Positions 53,901-60,311 of a stretch of 64,000 nucleotides of DNA are shown here, one piece after another. Origin of the DNA: Hallerella sp963652365. GTDB taxonomy: Bacteria; Fibrobacterota; Fibrobacteria; Fibrobacterales; Fibrobacteraceae. The position numbers were made by a program, and so were the translations under genes. Position 1 is the stretch's first letter, and every line of letters begins with the position of its first letter. The notes beneath the pieces are model-generated. The model did not search any database. It was not told where the DNA came from and saw only the letters and a program-made list of their open reading frames with translations. The DNA is taken from NCBI GenBank assembly GCA_963652365.1, contig CAVJTH010000007.1, forward strand, positions 1-64,000, written 5' to 3'.

Positions 53901-54100
53901 AGGGTCGTATCCCCCTCTTGAAACTGCCAACTGGAATAATGCAAAGTGAAGGAGCCGTCGACCGAAATGCCAGTTTCGGCAATTTGATGAAATTGGCCAT
54001 TCTTTAGATTGTCGGCATAGACCTTACCCGCAGAAAACGGAACACCGTTCTTGTCGAGTGTTCCTGAAACAGTCCAATCTGTGGGGACAGGATAAGCCAT
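44942..54100 (-). CDS. TcA-like subunit of a Tc (ABC) toxin complex, 3052 residues
   Basis: No signal peptide is present. Residues about 1-240 hold two transthyretin-like domains (VSGTLDKNGVPFSAGKVYAD, CRIFGTVKNEQGNILADI). Two Glu/Asp/Ser-rich inserts lie near 430-460 and 495-550. Residues 780-940 match the VRP1/SpvA-like region (HGSGIGKAAESRRIHRLA, then QSILSASAYYIDLLKFL). WKNDPFNPHLIARYRNVAYQ near 2390 follows a neuraminidase-like region. Coiled coils span 2640-2850, and NKELYAWLEKELGK, YDYWD-like NDYWDNFRKGLLAPERILLD and the end YLPFEGISLDD are the TcA C-terminal, TcB-binding end. Known TcA proteins form a pentameric injection channel of about 2500 residues per chain. No TcB or TcC gene is in the window. 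It heads the AT-rich operon. Confidence 0.88.
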   Translation of the reverse strand: MAYPVPTDWTVSGTLDKNGVPFSAGKVYADNLKNGQFHQIAETGISVDGSFTLHYSSWQFQEGDTTLEFPTIRIRVEDYRQNTLWTSNIYNEPSAALNVGPIDISKRPDQNGNCRIFGTVKNEQGNILADIKIIAYCLHFVDTASTTENPSGYFEKIILGETVSDANGNYERRYSSTLLPTGLLLDSKEDYGKNKVSLYAEAYEEKEGKLIHKATEHLVFNGKTEQEINFVLKSRQKSFECEYEKLHSVLEVYRNAVIAWSNDPSSNTKKINAINSFLKSNTNFPLVVGRERIIDSKVHAYFTAYSLLLQLQKRDLDGYNNFTAEEEGCWLEVFFALALRESISTLYKLTRTKPTVIQKTLFGAVSDGLICPTDTTLVLNLWKVLVNGGTLRAEEDEGNKNDALTISQLLSLYIKEDLTIEYPEIENDTATSGKIPANSGESTSQDSSDTENEEKTKEFPHYVAVENFDEEESSLYDKLLDAYYSVGADVDAFVELLQENASAENDEQTEGDAGLESDAGENENKQDDEDLDIQIESDINTLPSQEIDVPHLTQKEISRLKAIFDMNDFFEKFVPGVVCTYRYATKKENFDFSQLSDLLRFVDDDWKDLVDDIAEEYYSLYCYGNENDNADDETSSCALPAEFPGNNVELKKVIYTRKLSEQSIAWFPQQALLWDLKKHFGDSNWGKVCEELLESKWENFSLSNTDLDEYVGKDESFFDISGVKFENSTESQENDGLVPSGLTEEERDKIRKQNKEKILQIQRLYHLTESAEAIAYLIESGFKSAYQISTMSESEFMARHGSGIGKAAESRRIHRLAQNYMAEASLNIQAYVASTVDEPIEEALSDEIEDDESLILQNDHNGQEVQNETLQALPRALPKTRILTASKSAANTNTAKIRKATHNTINWAGLFGNINFTRATQGQSILSASAYYIDLLKFLKKSSAYSMFVGRRPDYLDLQLTKANAEIPMPTIDLGIELLESLVDEDLDRGRKARPIANNNPDGVTAAELRAEPLEFKNKNGFSIDEIASALLANNIYPFQLPANFSRDKAKKILSNLSLHFYDIAEALVLNEIDANACRELRLDFNQRCLVDLLSADTEKQDALAQFNSSYNTWDLWGLKERANSVLYPDKNYTSAGTYIGILRRIAIFMQRTGFTIQDLNEILANENFSDVCCKSKDSKLYQLSNINSYEFAGKKVFDNETGKEVEIPVDWDYFFRKMAVLVHRKNILGWSLSDALLTFSLPLEKLDVICELIDRYAISVQDALVLGGEQDATAEFINSVYQLPNLLVNVTKDQDGYRRVVLKLLTLGLKLPESDAISIYNMIDVDEDASLLKGLFECYRYNLIAKTFGISLSNLDKILKYGVWTDNHSLASIRQLADDWRILSETSIDTEFYLELLAPISEEEKAAANDFALNLAASGLENKPLADKKWNENLRLLICAEFGIAKNHGEELLPTDLTEWEAFYEDAKKYDNMVNPKEPNNSGNIGKESSGNGIDITDENESDETPTEDNPSLSSASYVLYAKLLRKLAVYNFVQNNNQGINLTETNLLDDNLADSDKYSMIRPLVVANYVTDRLLSGNFDINKLIEGENLEDLLAVDSEVIGSLKEASFKNPADCTSLDGWLKFTRYYELYSKTHLLPTNLNDLLIEIDLVPTSDDYEKKSKDALSTYAASVKKLEDTVKFHTKASEWLKFAQEMNDDLRKKKRDALSTYICWDSCFIPEGKTKSDSRYPKQFADENDIYAYYLMDVKMEPDMTISRIVQASASIQLFVQRAELGLEGPNVLTDEQRQEWEWMKNYRVWEAARKVFLYPENWIASDLRNDKTPFFEELEERIQEFSDDHASLENALYEYLEKVREVSSIEIVGSTKEDGGDEGGILYTLHIVGCTQGEPHTYYYRKYKAKAILSGEWTPWERLDVDIPSETVVPAIVNQRLYLLWPQVTMGQRSMETSAEGGLETIEYYARIQICWTSFTGTKWTGTRMTSNALIDASTNPLDFTLGDNEKIDDRYHLKTESSLDSVAVSVVKTAYHHQEYEEIIGTTEIMDGSTKANKVTKRIYDKSRQYFKRIAIITVKADGSDSLELFTADYQPIDDFAPERTKLIHGVFTEVDEFTCGNKGLNYPGNNAVLNYTPGLFRIVATNLSMLKLDKDDKAEDLPFFYMDGRRTFFVQAIPKDGKTNPNQKNYRFELLSHSLVDDFYKRYRDGGTKWLYTRETQALPISDSYYYSYSYYNYYFSVYLGYYMAGDWQAWDLGQTIFRYNYWPNKANVDGPYPAPMVDFVWGGANAMYNWELFFYVPMLIAEKMIAEQNYEEALLWLQLVFDPRERYSSYERTKDFIKNLPKGAKYWKFLPFFANKDADKSVLEMLGLPTKQDKLPARSALSSLVDKWKNDPFNPHLIARYRNVAYQKYVVMKYLDALIGWGDQEFAKDTTESVNLAVQFYLLAAELLGPKSPEAPEPEPTSPLTVHQLLSKTDDLGNAFIQYENSALIGKDKAKVLEIRAMDERAKRTGNIIESMFYFAVPRNDTLFSYWDTIADRLYKIRNSLNIQGIKRALALFAPPIDPGLLVKARAMGLSIDSILDSASEKLPIYRFRVTVKLAVDMAKDACQMGRDLLAILEKKDAEQLRTFKAKCDKAVVAESKAVHEMEIKSLETEKVRLEEKKIARQNAAKKKKTMHVVSAAEKKYQKLMEKVAKIQETVEKVRSMASATFKIPDFKYGAVTNAFGGPRFDIESLGGTKLAENLVSAAESYAARFAQRQLDAAKVKLQAERERAKKEWAVEDELADAEIVEVEKQEVVNEIKTQQAEKKHRNIEKEIQRSEQVYEVLSEKFTNKELYAWLEKELGKVFKHYVNLLIEVAKMAEKVYHFEIEGQTDAIYNFIKNDYWDNFRKGLLAPERILLDLRRMEKAYLEKDHYRAVISRPVLLTENMKTSKETDSFFEYQITNLGSLISENFVNSNDRKIVDVFVQVFSDSGIPPYICINAEISLSSQSGSGTCWSSSMAQTKEDQVDIHFAGDKYLPFEGISLDDSQWTIKVSGQIPSDAKIAMFVKYTA

Positions 54101-54439
54101 CGATGCCTCTCGAAAGTAATTTCACATTTTGAACAAAATCAATATAATCTATTTTCGAAACAAAAAGGGAAAATGGTTGAAAAGATGTTCCTGAAAACTT
54201 TTGCTGTCTTCCTGGTTGAAAGAGTTTTAGGAAATTGCCTTGGCGAAAAAATGGTGGCTGTTGCCCTTTGTGTGTTATAATCAACATAATTAGTATAATT
54301 GATAGAATGAAAAGACGCAAGTCTTAGCCAAAAAAATCGAAAATATGGAATTTTCTCCCTTGTTTTTTAATACGGTCTTTCTAATTTTGAGCTTGAACTG
54401 CAGCGCGTTTGTGCCGAGCAGCAACTTTAGAGGAACGAT
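54101..54439. other. AT-rich divergent intergenic region
   Basis: This 339-bp gap separates the toxin gene from rplM and holds no plausible gene. Two TATAAT boxes on the plus strand, at 54276-54281 and 54294-54299, could serve rplM. Neither has a good -35 box at normal spacing. On the minus strand TATATT (54141-54146) is a candidate for the toxin operon. Confidence 0.5.
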
Positions 54440-54874
54440 ATGAAAACCATTATGGTGAACCCCAAGACGGTCACACGCCAGTGGAAGCTCATCGATGCCG
54501 AAGGCAAGCCCCTCGGCCGCGTTGCCAGCGCCGCTGCCCGCCTTCTGATGGGCAAGCACAAGGCTATCTATTCCCCGAACGTCGATACCGGCGATTTCGT
54601 GGTCATCATCAACGCGGGCAAGGTCGGAACGACCGGCAAGAAGGCCCAGCAGAAGCAGTATTTCCATCATACGGGTCACATCGGCGGTGAACGCTGGATC
54701 ACGTTTGACGCGCTGCTCGCGAAGCACCCGACCGAACCTCTCGCCGAAGCGATCTGGGGAATGCTCCCGCATAGCGCTCTGGGCAAGAAGATGATGAAGA
54801 AACTTAAAATCTACGCTGGTGCGGAACAGCCGCATGCGGCCCAACACCTCGAAACCGTAACTCTCGATTTCTAG
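54440..54874 (+). CDS. rplM: Ribosomal protein L13
   Basis: The 144-residue protein is full length. VTRQWKLIDAEGKPLGRVAS near the start, GDFVVIINAGKV and AIWGMLPHSALGKKMMKKL are family hallmarks. GAGGA precedes the ATG at 54440. It forms the standard L13-S9 pair with rpsI, 16 bases downstream. Confidence 0.97.
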   Translation: MKTIMVNPKTVTRQWKLIDAEGKPLGRVASAAARLLMGKHKAIYSPNVDTGDFVVIINAGKVGTTGKKAQQKQYFHHTGHIGGERWITFDALLAKHPTEPLAEAIWGMLPHSALGKKMMKKLKIYAGAEQPHAAQHLETVTLDF

Positions 54875-54890
54875 GACGGAGGATAAAGCT

Positions 54891-55295
54891 ATTACTACCG
54901 CAAAATCTAAAAAGATCTACCGTGGCACGGGACGTCGCAAGAACGCCATCGCTGCAGTTATCTTGAAGCCGGGTACCGGCAAGCGCACAATCAATGGTCG
55001 CGATTTCAAGGAATATTTTCATTCCGATGTCCAGGACATGATCGCGAATCTTCCGTTCTCCGTTCTCGACAATGCCGGCGAATGGGATGTCGAAGTCAAC
55101 GCTCACGGTGGCGGAATCGCCGGCCAGATGGGTGCCGTCCGTCTGGGCATTGCGCGCGCTCTCGTGGCGAACAACGCGGAAGACAAGTCCGCGCTCAAGA
55201 AGGAAGGCCTGATGACGCGTGACTCTCGCGCTGTCGAACGTAAGAAGTTCGGTCGCAAGAAGGCTCGCAAGAACTTCCAGTTCTCGAAGCGTTAA
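54891..55295 (+). CDS. rpsI: Ribosomal protein S9, apparent ATT start
   Basis: The protein is unmistakable: KIYRGTGRRKNAIAAVILKPG, then GGGIAGQMGAVRLGIARAL, ending FSKR. Conserved sequence begins well before the first in-frame ATG (54963), so that ATG is internal. Going upstream, the frame holds no ATG, GTG or TTG between the L13 stop and 54963 at a usable place. An ATT at 54891 lies 8 bases after GGAGG (54878-54882) and would give the normal N-terminus of 134 residues. An ATT start is therefore inferred; a base error turning ATG into ATT is the alternative. Confidence 0.9.
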   Translation: MTTAKSKKIYRGTGRRKNAIAAVILKPGTGKRTINGRDFKEYFHSDVQDMIANLPFSVLDNAGEWDVEVNAHGGGIAGQMGAVRLGIARALVANNAEDKSALKKEGLMTRDSRAVERKKFGRKKARKNFQFSKR

Positions 55296-55316
55296 TTTCC
55301 AAGGCGAAATTTTCGA

Positions 55317-55351
55317 AGAAAGGGCTCCCGGTTTCGGGAGCCCTTTCTGTA
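55317..55351 (+). terminator. Terminator after rplM-rpsI
   Basis: A perfect 13-bp stem (55317-55329 with 55336-55348) surrounds a 6-base loop. The T-run lies within the stem end, and the A-rich left arm gives the opposite strand (cls) a T-run too. Confidence 0.8.
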
Positions 55352-55357
55352 TGCCGG

Positions 55358-56932
55358 TCATACGAGGGGCGAAAGGATCTTGCAAATCCATCCGAGCAGT
55401 CGTCGGGTGCGGGAAACCTGGAAATCATAGTTTTCGAGGGTCAGTTCGTCGCATTGGGAAAGGGTCGCTCGAAAGTCCTGTTCGATGTCTCGAATGGAAT
55501 CCGTCTTGAACAGGAACGCCCCGCATTCGAAATGGTAATAGAAGCTGCGGTAGTCCAGGTTGACGGATCCGACAGTCGCCATCCGATCGTCCGCGACAAA
55601 AATCTTGGAATGGAGAAATCCCGGCCTGTACAGATAGACGCGAACGCCGTTTTGAATCAGGGTCTTGGCGAACCGCAGACCGATGCAGTAGGTGATGTAG
55701 TGGTCGTAATCTCCGGGAAGGATGACTTTCACATCGACTCCGCGGCCCGCGGCAAAGACGAGCGCGTTGAGAACGCTGTCGTCGAGAACCAGATAGGGCG
55801 ACATGATGTGCACGTATCTTTGCGATTTCCCTAGAATGTAGTGATAAACGTTTTCAGCGAGATCCTGGGAATTGTAGCCGTCGTCCGCGTAGGGGAGAAC
55901 GGCTCCCGCGGCTTGGAGTTCTTCGTTTTGGACGGTCAGAAATTTTTCGCAGTCCGATTCGATTTCGAAAGTCTTCCTGTCGTGGGAATGCCAGATCTGC
56001 AGGAACATCTTGGTGAAGGAGAGGACCGAGCTTCCTTCGATTCGGATGACGCTGTCTTTCCAGTAGGAGAATCGGCGATGATCCCGGTTGACATATTCGT
56101 CGGTCAGGTTGACGCCTCCGGTAAAGCAGACCTTTCCGTCGATGTCCATGATCTTGTGGTGGTCGCGGTTGTTCAGTCCCATGTCGAAGACGGGAACCAT
56201 CGGCATGAATTCCCGGGCGTCGATCCCCAGGGATTTCAGTGCGCGGCAAAATCGCCGAGAAGCCAGTCCGACGGAACCGATGCTGTCGAAGAGGACTCGC
56301 ACCTGTACACCGTGCCGTGCGCGCTCGGCGAGGATTTCCAGTATCTGATTCCAGAATGTTCCGATTTGAATGATGAAGTAATCGATCAGGATGAAGCTTT
56401 CCGCCTTTTTCAGTGCGGAAAACATGTCGGAAACGGCCGCTTCTCCGCTCGGGTAATACGTTGTCCGGTTGCCGGAAAAGCAGGGAAAATGCTCGGCGAT
56501 TCCTGTGTAGTGGGCGAGGTCCTGGATCTCGGGAAATGCGCATTCCGTCTTTTTGTCGTGTTCGGCGCCTTGGGTGAACCTGTTCGTGATTTCCTTGGCC
56601 TTCAGGAGCTTTTTCTCGACCTTCCTTTTTCCGTAGTTGTGCTTGGTAAAAAAGTACGTGGAAATTCCGAATATCGGGAAAATCAGAACGGGAATCAGCC
56701 ATACCAGCTTGAAGTCGTTCTTTTGCGACGAATTGACCAGGTAGAGGATGAACGCGACGCTGATGACGAAGTTGAGACCGACCAGGAAATGGCTGTACGG
56801 GGTGAGCCGCAGACAGAGATAGACGTAGTAGGCGATTTGGACGAGGATAAGCGAAAGAGCCAGCAGAAAGCGGCTATAGACAAGGAATGTCCAGATCTTG
56901 CGCTTTTCGAGTCTTCGTGTCTTCCGTTTCAT
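55358..56932 (-). CDS. cls: Cardiolipin synthase (phospholipase D family)
   Basis: The 524-residue protein has two N-terminal membrane helices (residues about 17-33 and 43-65) and two HKD active-site motifs. These are HHKIMDIDGKVCFTGG near residue 258 and HSKIFVADDRMATVGS near residue 440. It should join two phosphatidylglycerol molecules into cardiolipin at the inner membrane. The architecture and length fit ClsA-type enzymes. It is divergent from the DUF2914 gene and shares a terminator region with rpsI. Confidence 0.94.
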   Translation of the reverse strand: MKRKTRRLEKRKIWTFLVYSRFLLALSLILVQIAYYVYLCLRLTPYSHFLVGLNFVISVAFILYLVNSSQKNDFKLVWLIPVLIFPIFGISTYFFTKHNYGKRKVEKKLLKAKEITNRFTQGAEHDKKTECAFPEIQDLAHYTGIAEHFPCFSGNRTTYYPSGEAAVSDMFSALKKAESFILIDYFIIQIGTFWNQILEILAERARHGVQVRVLFDSIGSVGLASRRFCRALKSLGIDAREFMPMVPVFDMGLNNRDHHKIMDIDGKVCFTGGVNLTDEYVNRDHRRFSYWKDSVIRIEGSSVLSFTKMFLQIWHSHDRKTFEIESDCEKFLTVQNEELQAAGAVLPYADDGYNSQDLAENVYHYILGKSQRYVHIMSPYLVLDDSVLNALVFAAGRGVDVKVILPGDYDHYITYCIGLRFAKTLIQNGVRVYLYRPGFLHSKIFVADDRMATVGSVNLDYRSFYYHFECGAFLFKTDSIRDIEQDFRATLSQCDELTLENYDFQVSRTRRLLGWICKILSPLV

Positions 56933-57026
56933 GGTTTAAAAATAAAAAAGGAGGTCGGGAAAGGGCGAGCCGTTGCCTTTCGCTCGGGGAAAACCTATTT
57001 TTGAAAGGTTGCAGCACAAGGGTCTT

Positions 57027-58076
57027 ATGTCGGAAATTGTCCAGAAAGTTCGAAAGTTCCTGCCCGCGGCGTCCTTTTTTGGCGGCTTTACGTGGGATTC
57101 CATCACGCTTGGCAAGTTGGTACAGACGTCGGATCTGGCGATTCTTCTCGTGTACTATGTCGCGTCGCTTGTCGCGCTGGTCCTGCTCTCGGCTTCTCCC
57201 GGAAAGTTCCTGGACAGGGCCTGGTCGGAAAAATGGCAAGGGCGTTTTACGTATCTCGTCCAGTTCTGCTTCGGGAGCCTTTTCAGCGCGCTGGTCGTCT
57301 GCTATTTCAAGAGCAGCAGTTCCGCGGGAGCCTTTGTGCTGGTGGTGATCCTTGCCGGATTCCTGGTGGCCAATGAATTCTTGCAGAAAAGATACGCGAT
57401 GTTCGGATTTTCGCTCGCCCTGTTCAACCTGCTGGGAACGATGTACCTGAACTTCCTGATTCCGCATCTGGTCGATGGAGTCGGATTCGGCTGGTTTCTT
57501 GTTTCCGTCCTGGTTTCCTTCGGAATCTGTCTTGCCGCGTTCAAGGTCTCCGGGCGCTCCTCGAAAACGCTGCTTGCGCCGATCGGGATTTCGGTCGCCT
57601 TGCTCTTGGCGTATCTCTTTAACTGGATTCCTCCGGTGCCGCTCGTTCTCAAGGACCAAAACGCCTGCGTCGAGTTTTCGAAGGACTACTCTTGCCTGGT
57701 GGATGAACCGGGAATCTTGGAAAATCTGGGAATTCGGTCTCCGTCCGTGACCGTTCGCCAAGGCGAGCCCGTGGCTTTTGTGAGTTCCGTGTTCGCTCCG
57801 GCAAAAATCGAGGCGCAGCTTGAACATCGGTGGTTCATGAAGAGTTCGCAGACGGGAAAGTATGAACTCGTGGATAGAATCTCCTCGTCTCGGATGCGCA
57901 CGCACGGCAGTCGGGAGGAAGGCTTTCGCATCTACACGCAAAAGAGGAATGTCCCCGCCGGAAGCTGGATGGTCGAAACGGCCGTGAAGGACGGATCGGT
58001 CATCGGATCGAGGAAGTTCCGGGTGGAACAGGCGACGGGGGAGCTTCCCGAACGCAAAAAGTGGAAGATTCGCTAA
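57027..58076 (+). CDS. DUF2914 membrane protein
   Basis: Starting at ATG 57027 (AAGGG upstream), the protein has 349 residues. About eight membrane helices fill the first 220 residues. A periplasmic-type domain of the DUF2914 kind follows: EPVAFVSSVFAPAKIEAQLEHRW-like sequence near residue 255, with HRWFMKS, then GSWMVETAVKDGSVIG. DUF2914 function is unknown. An in-frame ATG at 56973 is possible but has no ribosome site. It lies between cls and the iron regulator, with no evident link to either. Confidence 0.82.
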   Translation: MSEIVQKVRKFLPAASFFGGFTWDSITLGKLVQTSDLAILLVYYVASLVALVLLSASPGKFLDRAWSEKWQGRFTYLVQFCFGSLFSALVVCYFKSSSSAGAFVLVVILAGFLVANEFLQKRYAMFGFSLALFNLLGTMYLNFLIPHLVDGVGFGWFLVSVLVSFGICLAAFKVSGRSSKTLLAPIGISVALLLAYLFNWIPPVPLVLKDQNACVEFSKDYSCLVDEPGILENLGIRSPSVTVRQGEPVAFVSSVFAPAKIEAQLEHRWFMKSSQTGKYELVDRISSSRMRTHGSREEGFRIYTQKRNVPAGSWMVETAVKDGSVIGSRKFRVEQATGELPERKKWKIR

Positions 58077-58130
58077 GTTTTTGCAAAAACGGCGTGCCGC
58101 GGGATTTTCGGATTTTTTAAATTGCGAAAG

Positions 58131-58529
58131 ATGTCAAATTCAAAGAAACTCAGCCAGAGCCTCGAAGACTACCTGGAAATGGTGCACATGCTGCATCTGT
58201 CCAAGGGAATCGCGCGGCTCAAGGATATCGCTTCCGAACTGGGCGTAAAGGCGCCCTCTGCCGTTCGGGCGATGCACGAGTTGAAGGCGCTGGGCTATGT
58301 CGAGCAGGAGCCTTATGGCGGGGTCAATTTGACAAAGAGCGGGCTTGCGGTCGCAAAGTCCGTTTTTGGACGCCACACGCTTCTCAAGAGCTTTCTCCTC
58401 CAGCTGGGGGTCTCTCCGAAGAACGCGAACGATGACGCCTGTTCCATCGAGCATGTCCTTTCCAGCGAAACGCTGGACCGCATCGAATCCTTTGTCTCGA
58501 AAAATGCGCCGTCAAAGGCGCACAAGTGA
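58131..58529 (+). CDS. DtxR/MntR-family metal-dependent repressor
   Basis: The 132-residue protein starts at ATG 58131. LSQSLEDYLEMVHMLHL is the N-terminal helix of the family and carries metal ligands (Asp, Glu, Met type). The winged helix reads LKDIASELGVKAPSAVRAMH, then EPYGGVNLTKSG. The dimerisation helices include HTLLKSFLLQLGV and DACSIEHVLS, where Cys, Glu and His are expected metal ligands. It lacks the SH3-like third domain of DtxR. It stands just upstream of an operator array and the feo genes, so Fe(II)-dependent repression of these is likely. Confidence 0.92.
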   Translation: MSNSKKLSQSLEDYLEMVHMLHLSKGIARLKDIASELGVKAPSAVRAMHELKALGYVEQEPYGGVNLTKSGLAVAKSVFGRHTLLKSFLLQLGVSPKNANDDACSIEHVLSSETLDRIESFVSKNAPSKAHK

Positions 58530-58584
58530 TTTAAATCTCCGTTCAATAATAGGTAATCGAAAAAATAAGGCGAAACCGCCTGGT

Positions 58585-58665
58585 TTAGCCTTGACTAATC
58601 TTTTTCGCTGTACTACATTTAGCCACGGCTAATTAGTTTTGACTAAAAAAAGTAGGCAAAGCTAA
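58585..58665 (+). promoter_or_regulatory. Array of DtxR/MntR-type operators
   Basis: Four 14-bp sites of the form TTAGYCnnGRCTAA are seen: 58585-58598, 58619-58632 (perfect palindrome TTAGCCACGGCTAA), 58633-58646 (abutting the second) and a weaker one at 58652-58665. They cover and follow the promoter of the outer-membrane/feo genes. Confidence 0.8.
58591..58619 (+). promoter_or_regulatory. Promoter of the OM barrel/feo operon
   Basis: A TTGACT -35 box (58591-58596) and TACATT -10 box (58614-58619) are spaced by 17 bp. The -35 box lies inside operator 1, and the -10 box touches operator 2, the layout expected for direct repression. Confidence 0.75.
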
Positions 58666-58696
58666 ATTTTGGATTTTCATAACCAAAGGAAACATC

Positions 58697-59827
58697 ATGA
58701 ACAAGACAATCGGCATGATCCTCGCTTCTGCAGTCGCGGCAGTCCCTCTGTTCGCCCAGGAAGCCAATGTTGAACAGGCAAAGTCGGAAGGCCCCCAGTT
58801 TTCCGTCGCCGGCGAAGTGGAATTCGAGGCGAACGCCCACTACGAAAAGGCATCGAGCAAGTCGAAGCTCTTCCACGATTACTCTTCGACGTTCAATCTC
58901 GTGTTCTCCGTGAAGTTTAACGACAAGTGGTCCGCGGAAGCGGCCATTTCCGCCGATGACGAGAACACTGCGCCGGGTTTCGCGTACGACGGCGCGTTCA
59001 TCCAGTACCAGATGAACGACAACATCGCCATCAAGGCCGGTGACTTTACCTATTCGGAAGGGGCTTTCCGCTACTACGACTACGATGATCCGGGAGACGC
59101 CGCTGTCGGCATGACCGAACGCGATATCCGCGGTCTCGAACTGAATCTCTACGGTCTGACTCTCGGTCTTGGCTTTGGCCGCGGCGATGACGACTGCGTT
59201 GACGTCTATGGCGAAGACGAAGCTCTCTGCAAGTCTTACGATGTCCACGCCGCTTACGATATCGCTCTCGGAAGCCACACGATTCGTCCGTATGCGAACT
59301 ACCAGAGCTACCAGCAGGAACACGCCAACCGTCTGCGCGCCGGCGTGACGGCAAATCTCGTCTTTGGCGAACTTGCGAATGTCCAGGTCGCCTACGGGCT
59401 TCGCTCCGACCGCGTAACGGAAGATGAACCGAAGATGGTTCACGCGTTTGCCGTGGAACCGGAATTCAACTTTGGCAAGGTGAACGTCAAGGCTTCCGCC
59501 TTCTACGCGATCATTGACGAAGATGAAGACGAAGATGCCGAATACATTCTCGAAGTTCCGGAATACATGTTCTTCTATGTGGAACCGTCCTTTGCCATCA
59601 ACGACCAGTTCGCGATTGGTGTCCAGGGCGAATATCACACGCTTTCCACCGATGCCGATGCGAGCCTCGAAACCATCTATGTCGGTCCGCGCGCCTATTT
59701 CAACCCGATGGAAAACCTTTCCGTCGAAGGCTATGTTCGCGTTTGCCTCCCGATCGGCGACGACTACGAAGGCGATGAGGAAGATCCGTACTACGGTGCC
59801 GGAGCTACCATCGGATTTACGTTCTAA
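58697..59827 (+). CDS. Iron-module outer-membrane beta-barrel protein
   Basis: The 376-residue protein has a signal peptide (MNKTIGMILASAVAAVPLFA) and strand-rich acidic sequence with the usual C-terminal aromatic (GATIGFTF). Clusters of acidic residues (DEDEDEDAEY, GDDYEGDEEDPYYG) could attract cations at loops. AGDFTYSEGAFRYYDYDDPG resembles porin-like barrels. No exact family is recognised. It is the first gene behind the metal-regulated promoter and 23 bases upstream of feoA, so it may let Fe(II) cross the outer membrane. AAAGGA precedes the ATG. Confidence 0.78.
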   Translation: MNKTIGMILASAVAAVPLFAQEANVEQAKSEGPQFSVAGEVEFEANAHYEKASSKSKLFHDYSSTFNLVFSVKFNDKWSAEAAISADDENTAPGFAYDGAFIQYQMNDNIAIKAGDFTYSEGAFRYYDYDDPGDAAVGMTERDIRGLELNLYGLTLGLGFGRGDDDCVDVYGEDEALCKSYDVHAAYDIALGSHTIRPYANYQSYQQEHANRLRAGVTANLVFGELANVQVAYGLRSDRVTEDEPKMVHAFAVEPEFNFGKVNVKASAFYAIIDEDEDEDAEYILEVPEYMFFYVEPSFAINDQFAIGVQGEYHTLSTDADASLETIYVGPRAYFNPMENLSVEGYVRVCLPIGDDYEGDEEDPYYGAGATIGFTF

Positions 59828-59850
59828 CAGATAAAGGAGAGGTCAACGCG

Positions 59851-60060
59851 ATGCCTTTGACATTTTGCTCCATTGGAGAACTTTTTACGGTCAAGCGTCT
59901 GAGCGGCGATGCCGCAGTCAAGCAGCACCTGAACGAGCTAGGATTCAGCATTGGTTCACCGGTGACGGTCGTAGCGAGTCTCGGTGGAAACGTGATTGTC
60001 AAGGTAAAGGAATCCCGCATCGCGCTTGACCACAAATTGGCTAGTCGCATTATGGTGTAA
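59851..60060 (+). CDS. FeoA-like SH3-fold protein, first copy
   Basis: The 69-residue protein has the FeoA (ferrous iron transport A) pattern: LFTVKRLSGDAAVKQHLNEL, then GFSIGSPVTVV, then GGNVIVKVKESRIALD. It is cytoplasmic and probably docks on FeoB. It has a strong AAAGGAGAGG site. It lies immediately upstream of a second, more canonical feoA. Confidence 0.88.
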   Translation: MPLTFCSIGELFTVKRLSGDAAVKQHLNELGFSIGSPVTVVASLGGNVIVKVKESRIALDHKLASRIMV

Positions 60061-60078
60061 TGCGGCAAGGAGACAGAG

Positions 60079-60300
60079 ATGAAGACTTTACGTGATGCAA
60101 AGGTCGGCGAGACGGTCAAGGTCTCGAAGCTTCGTGGCGAAGGCGCCTTGAAGCGTCGGCTGATGGATATGGGACTGACAAACGGCGCGGAAATCTATGT
60201 TCGAAAGGTCGCGCCGCTCGGAGACCCGGTAGAAATTACGGTTCGCGGTTATGAACTCAGCGTTCGCAAGGATGACGCGGAACGCGTGGAACTGGCATAG
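60079..60300 (+). CDS. feoA: FeoA, second copy
   Basis: The 73-residue protein matches FeoA closely: MKTLRDAKVGETVKVSKLRG, then LKRRLMDMGLTNGAEIYVRK, then GDPVEITVRGYELSVRKDDA. The family regulates or supports FeoB. AAGGAGA precedes the ATG at 60079, and feoB begins 11 bases downstream. Two unfused FeoA copies in one operon occur in several phyla. Confidence 0.93.
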   Translation: MKTLRDAKVGETVKVSKLRGEGALKRRLMDMGLTNGAEIYVRKVAPLGDPVEITVRGYELSVRKDDAERVELA

Positions 60301-60311
60301 GGAGAACTGAA

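Noticed and set aside
41290..54100. Prophage or integrative element
   Set aside because: No integrase, transposase, phage structural genes or attachment repeats were seen around the AT-rich island. The tRNA genes are 5 kb away and intact.
54963..55295. ATG 54963 as rpsI start
   Set aside because: It would remove 24 conserved N-terminal residues including RGTGRRKNA, and it has no Shine-Dalgarno.
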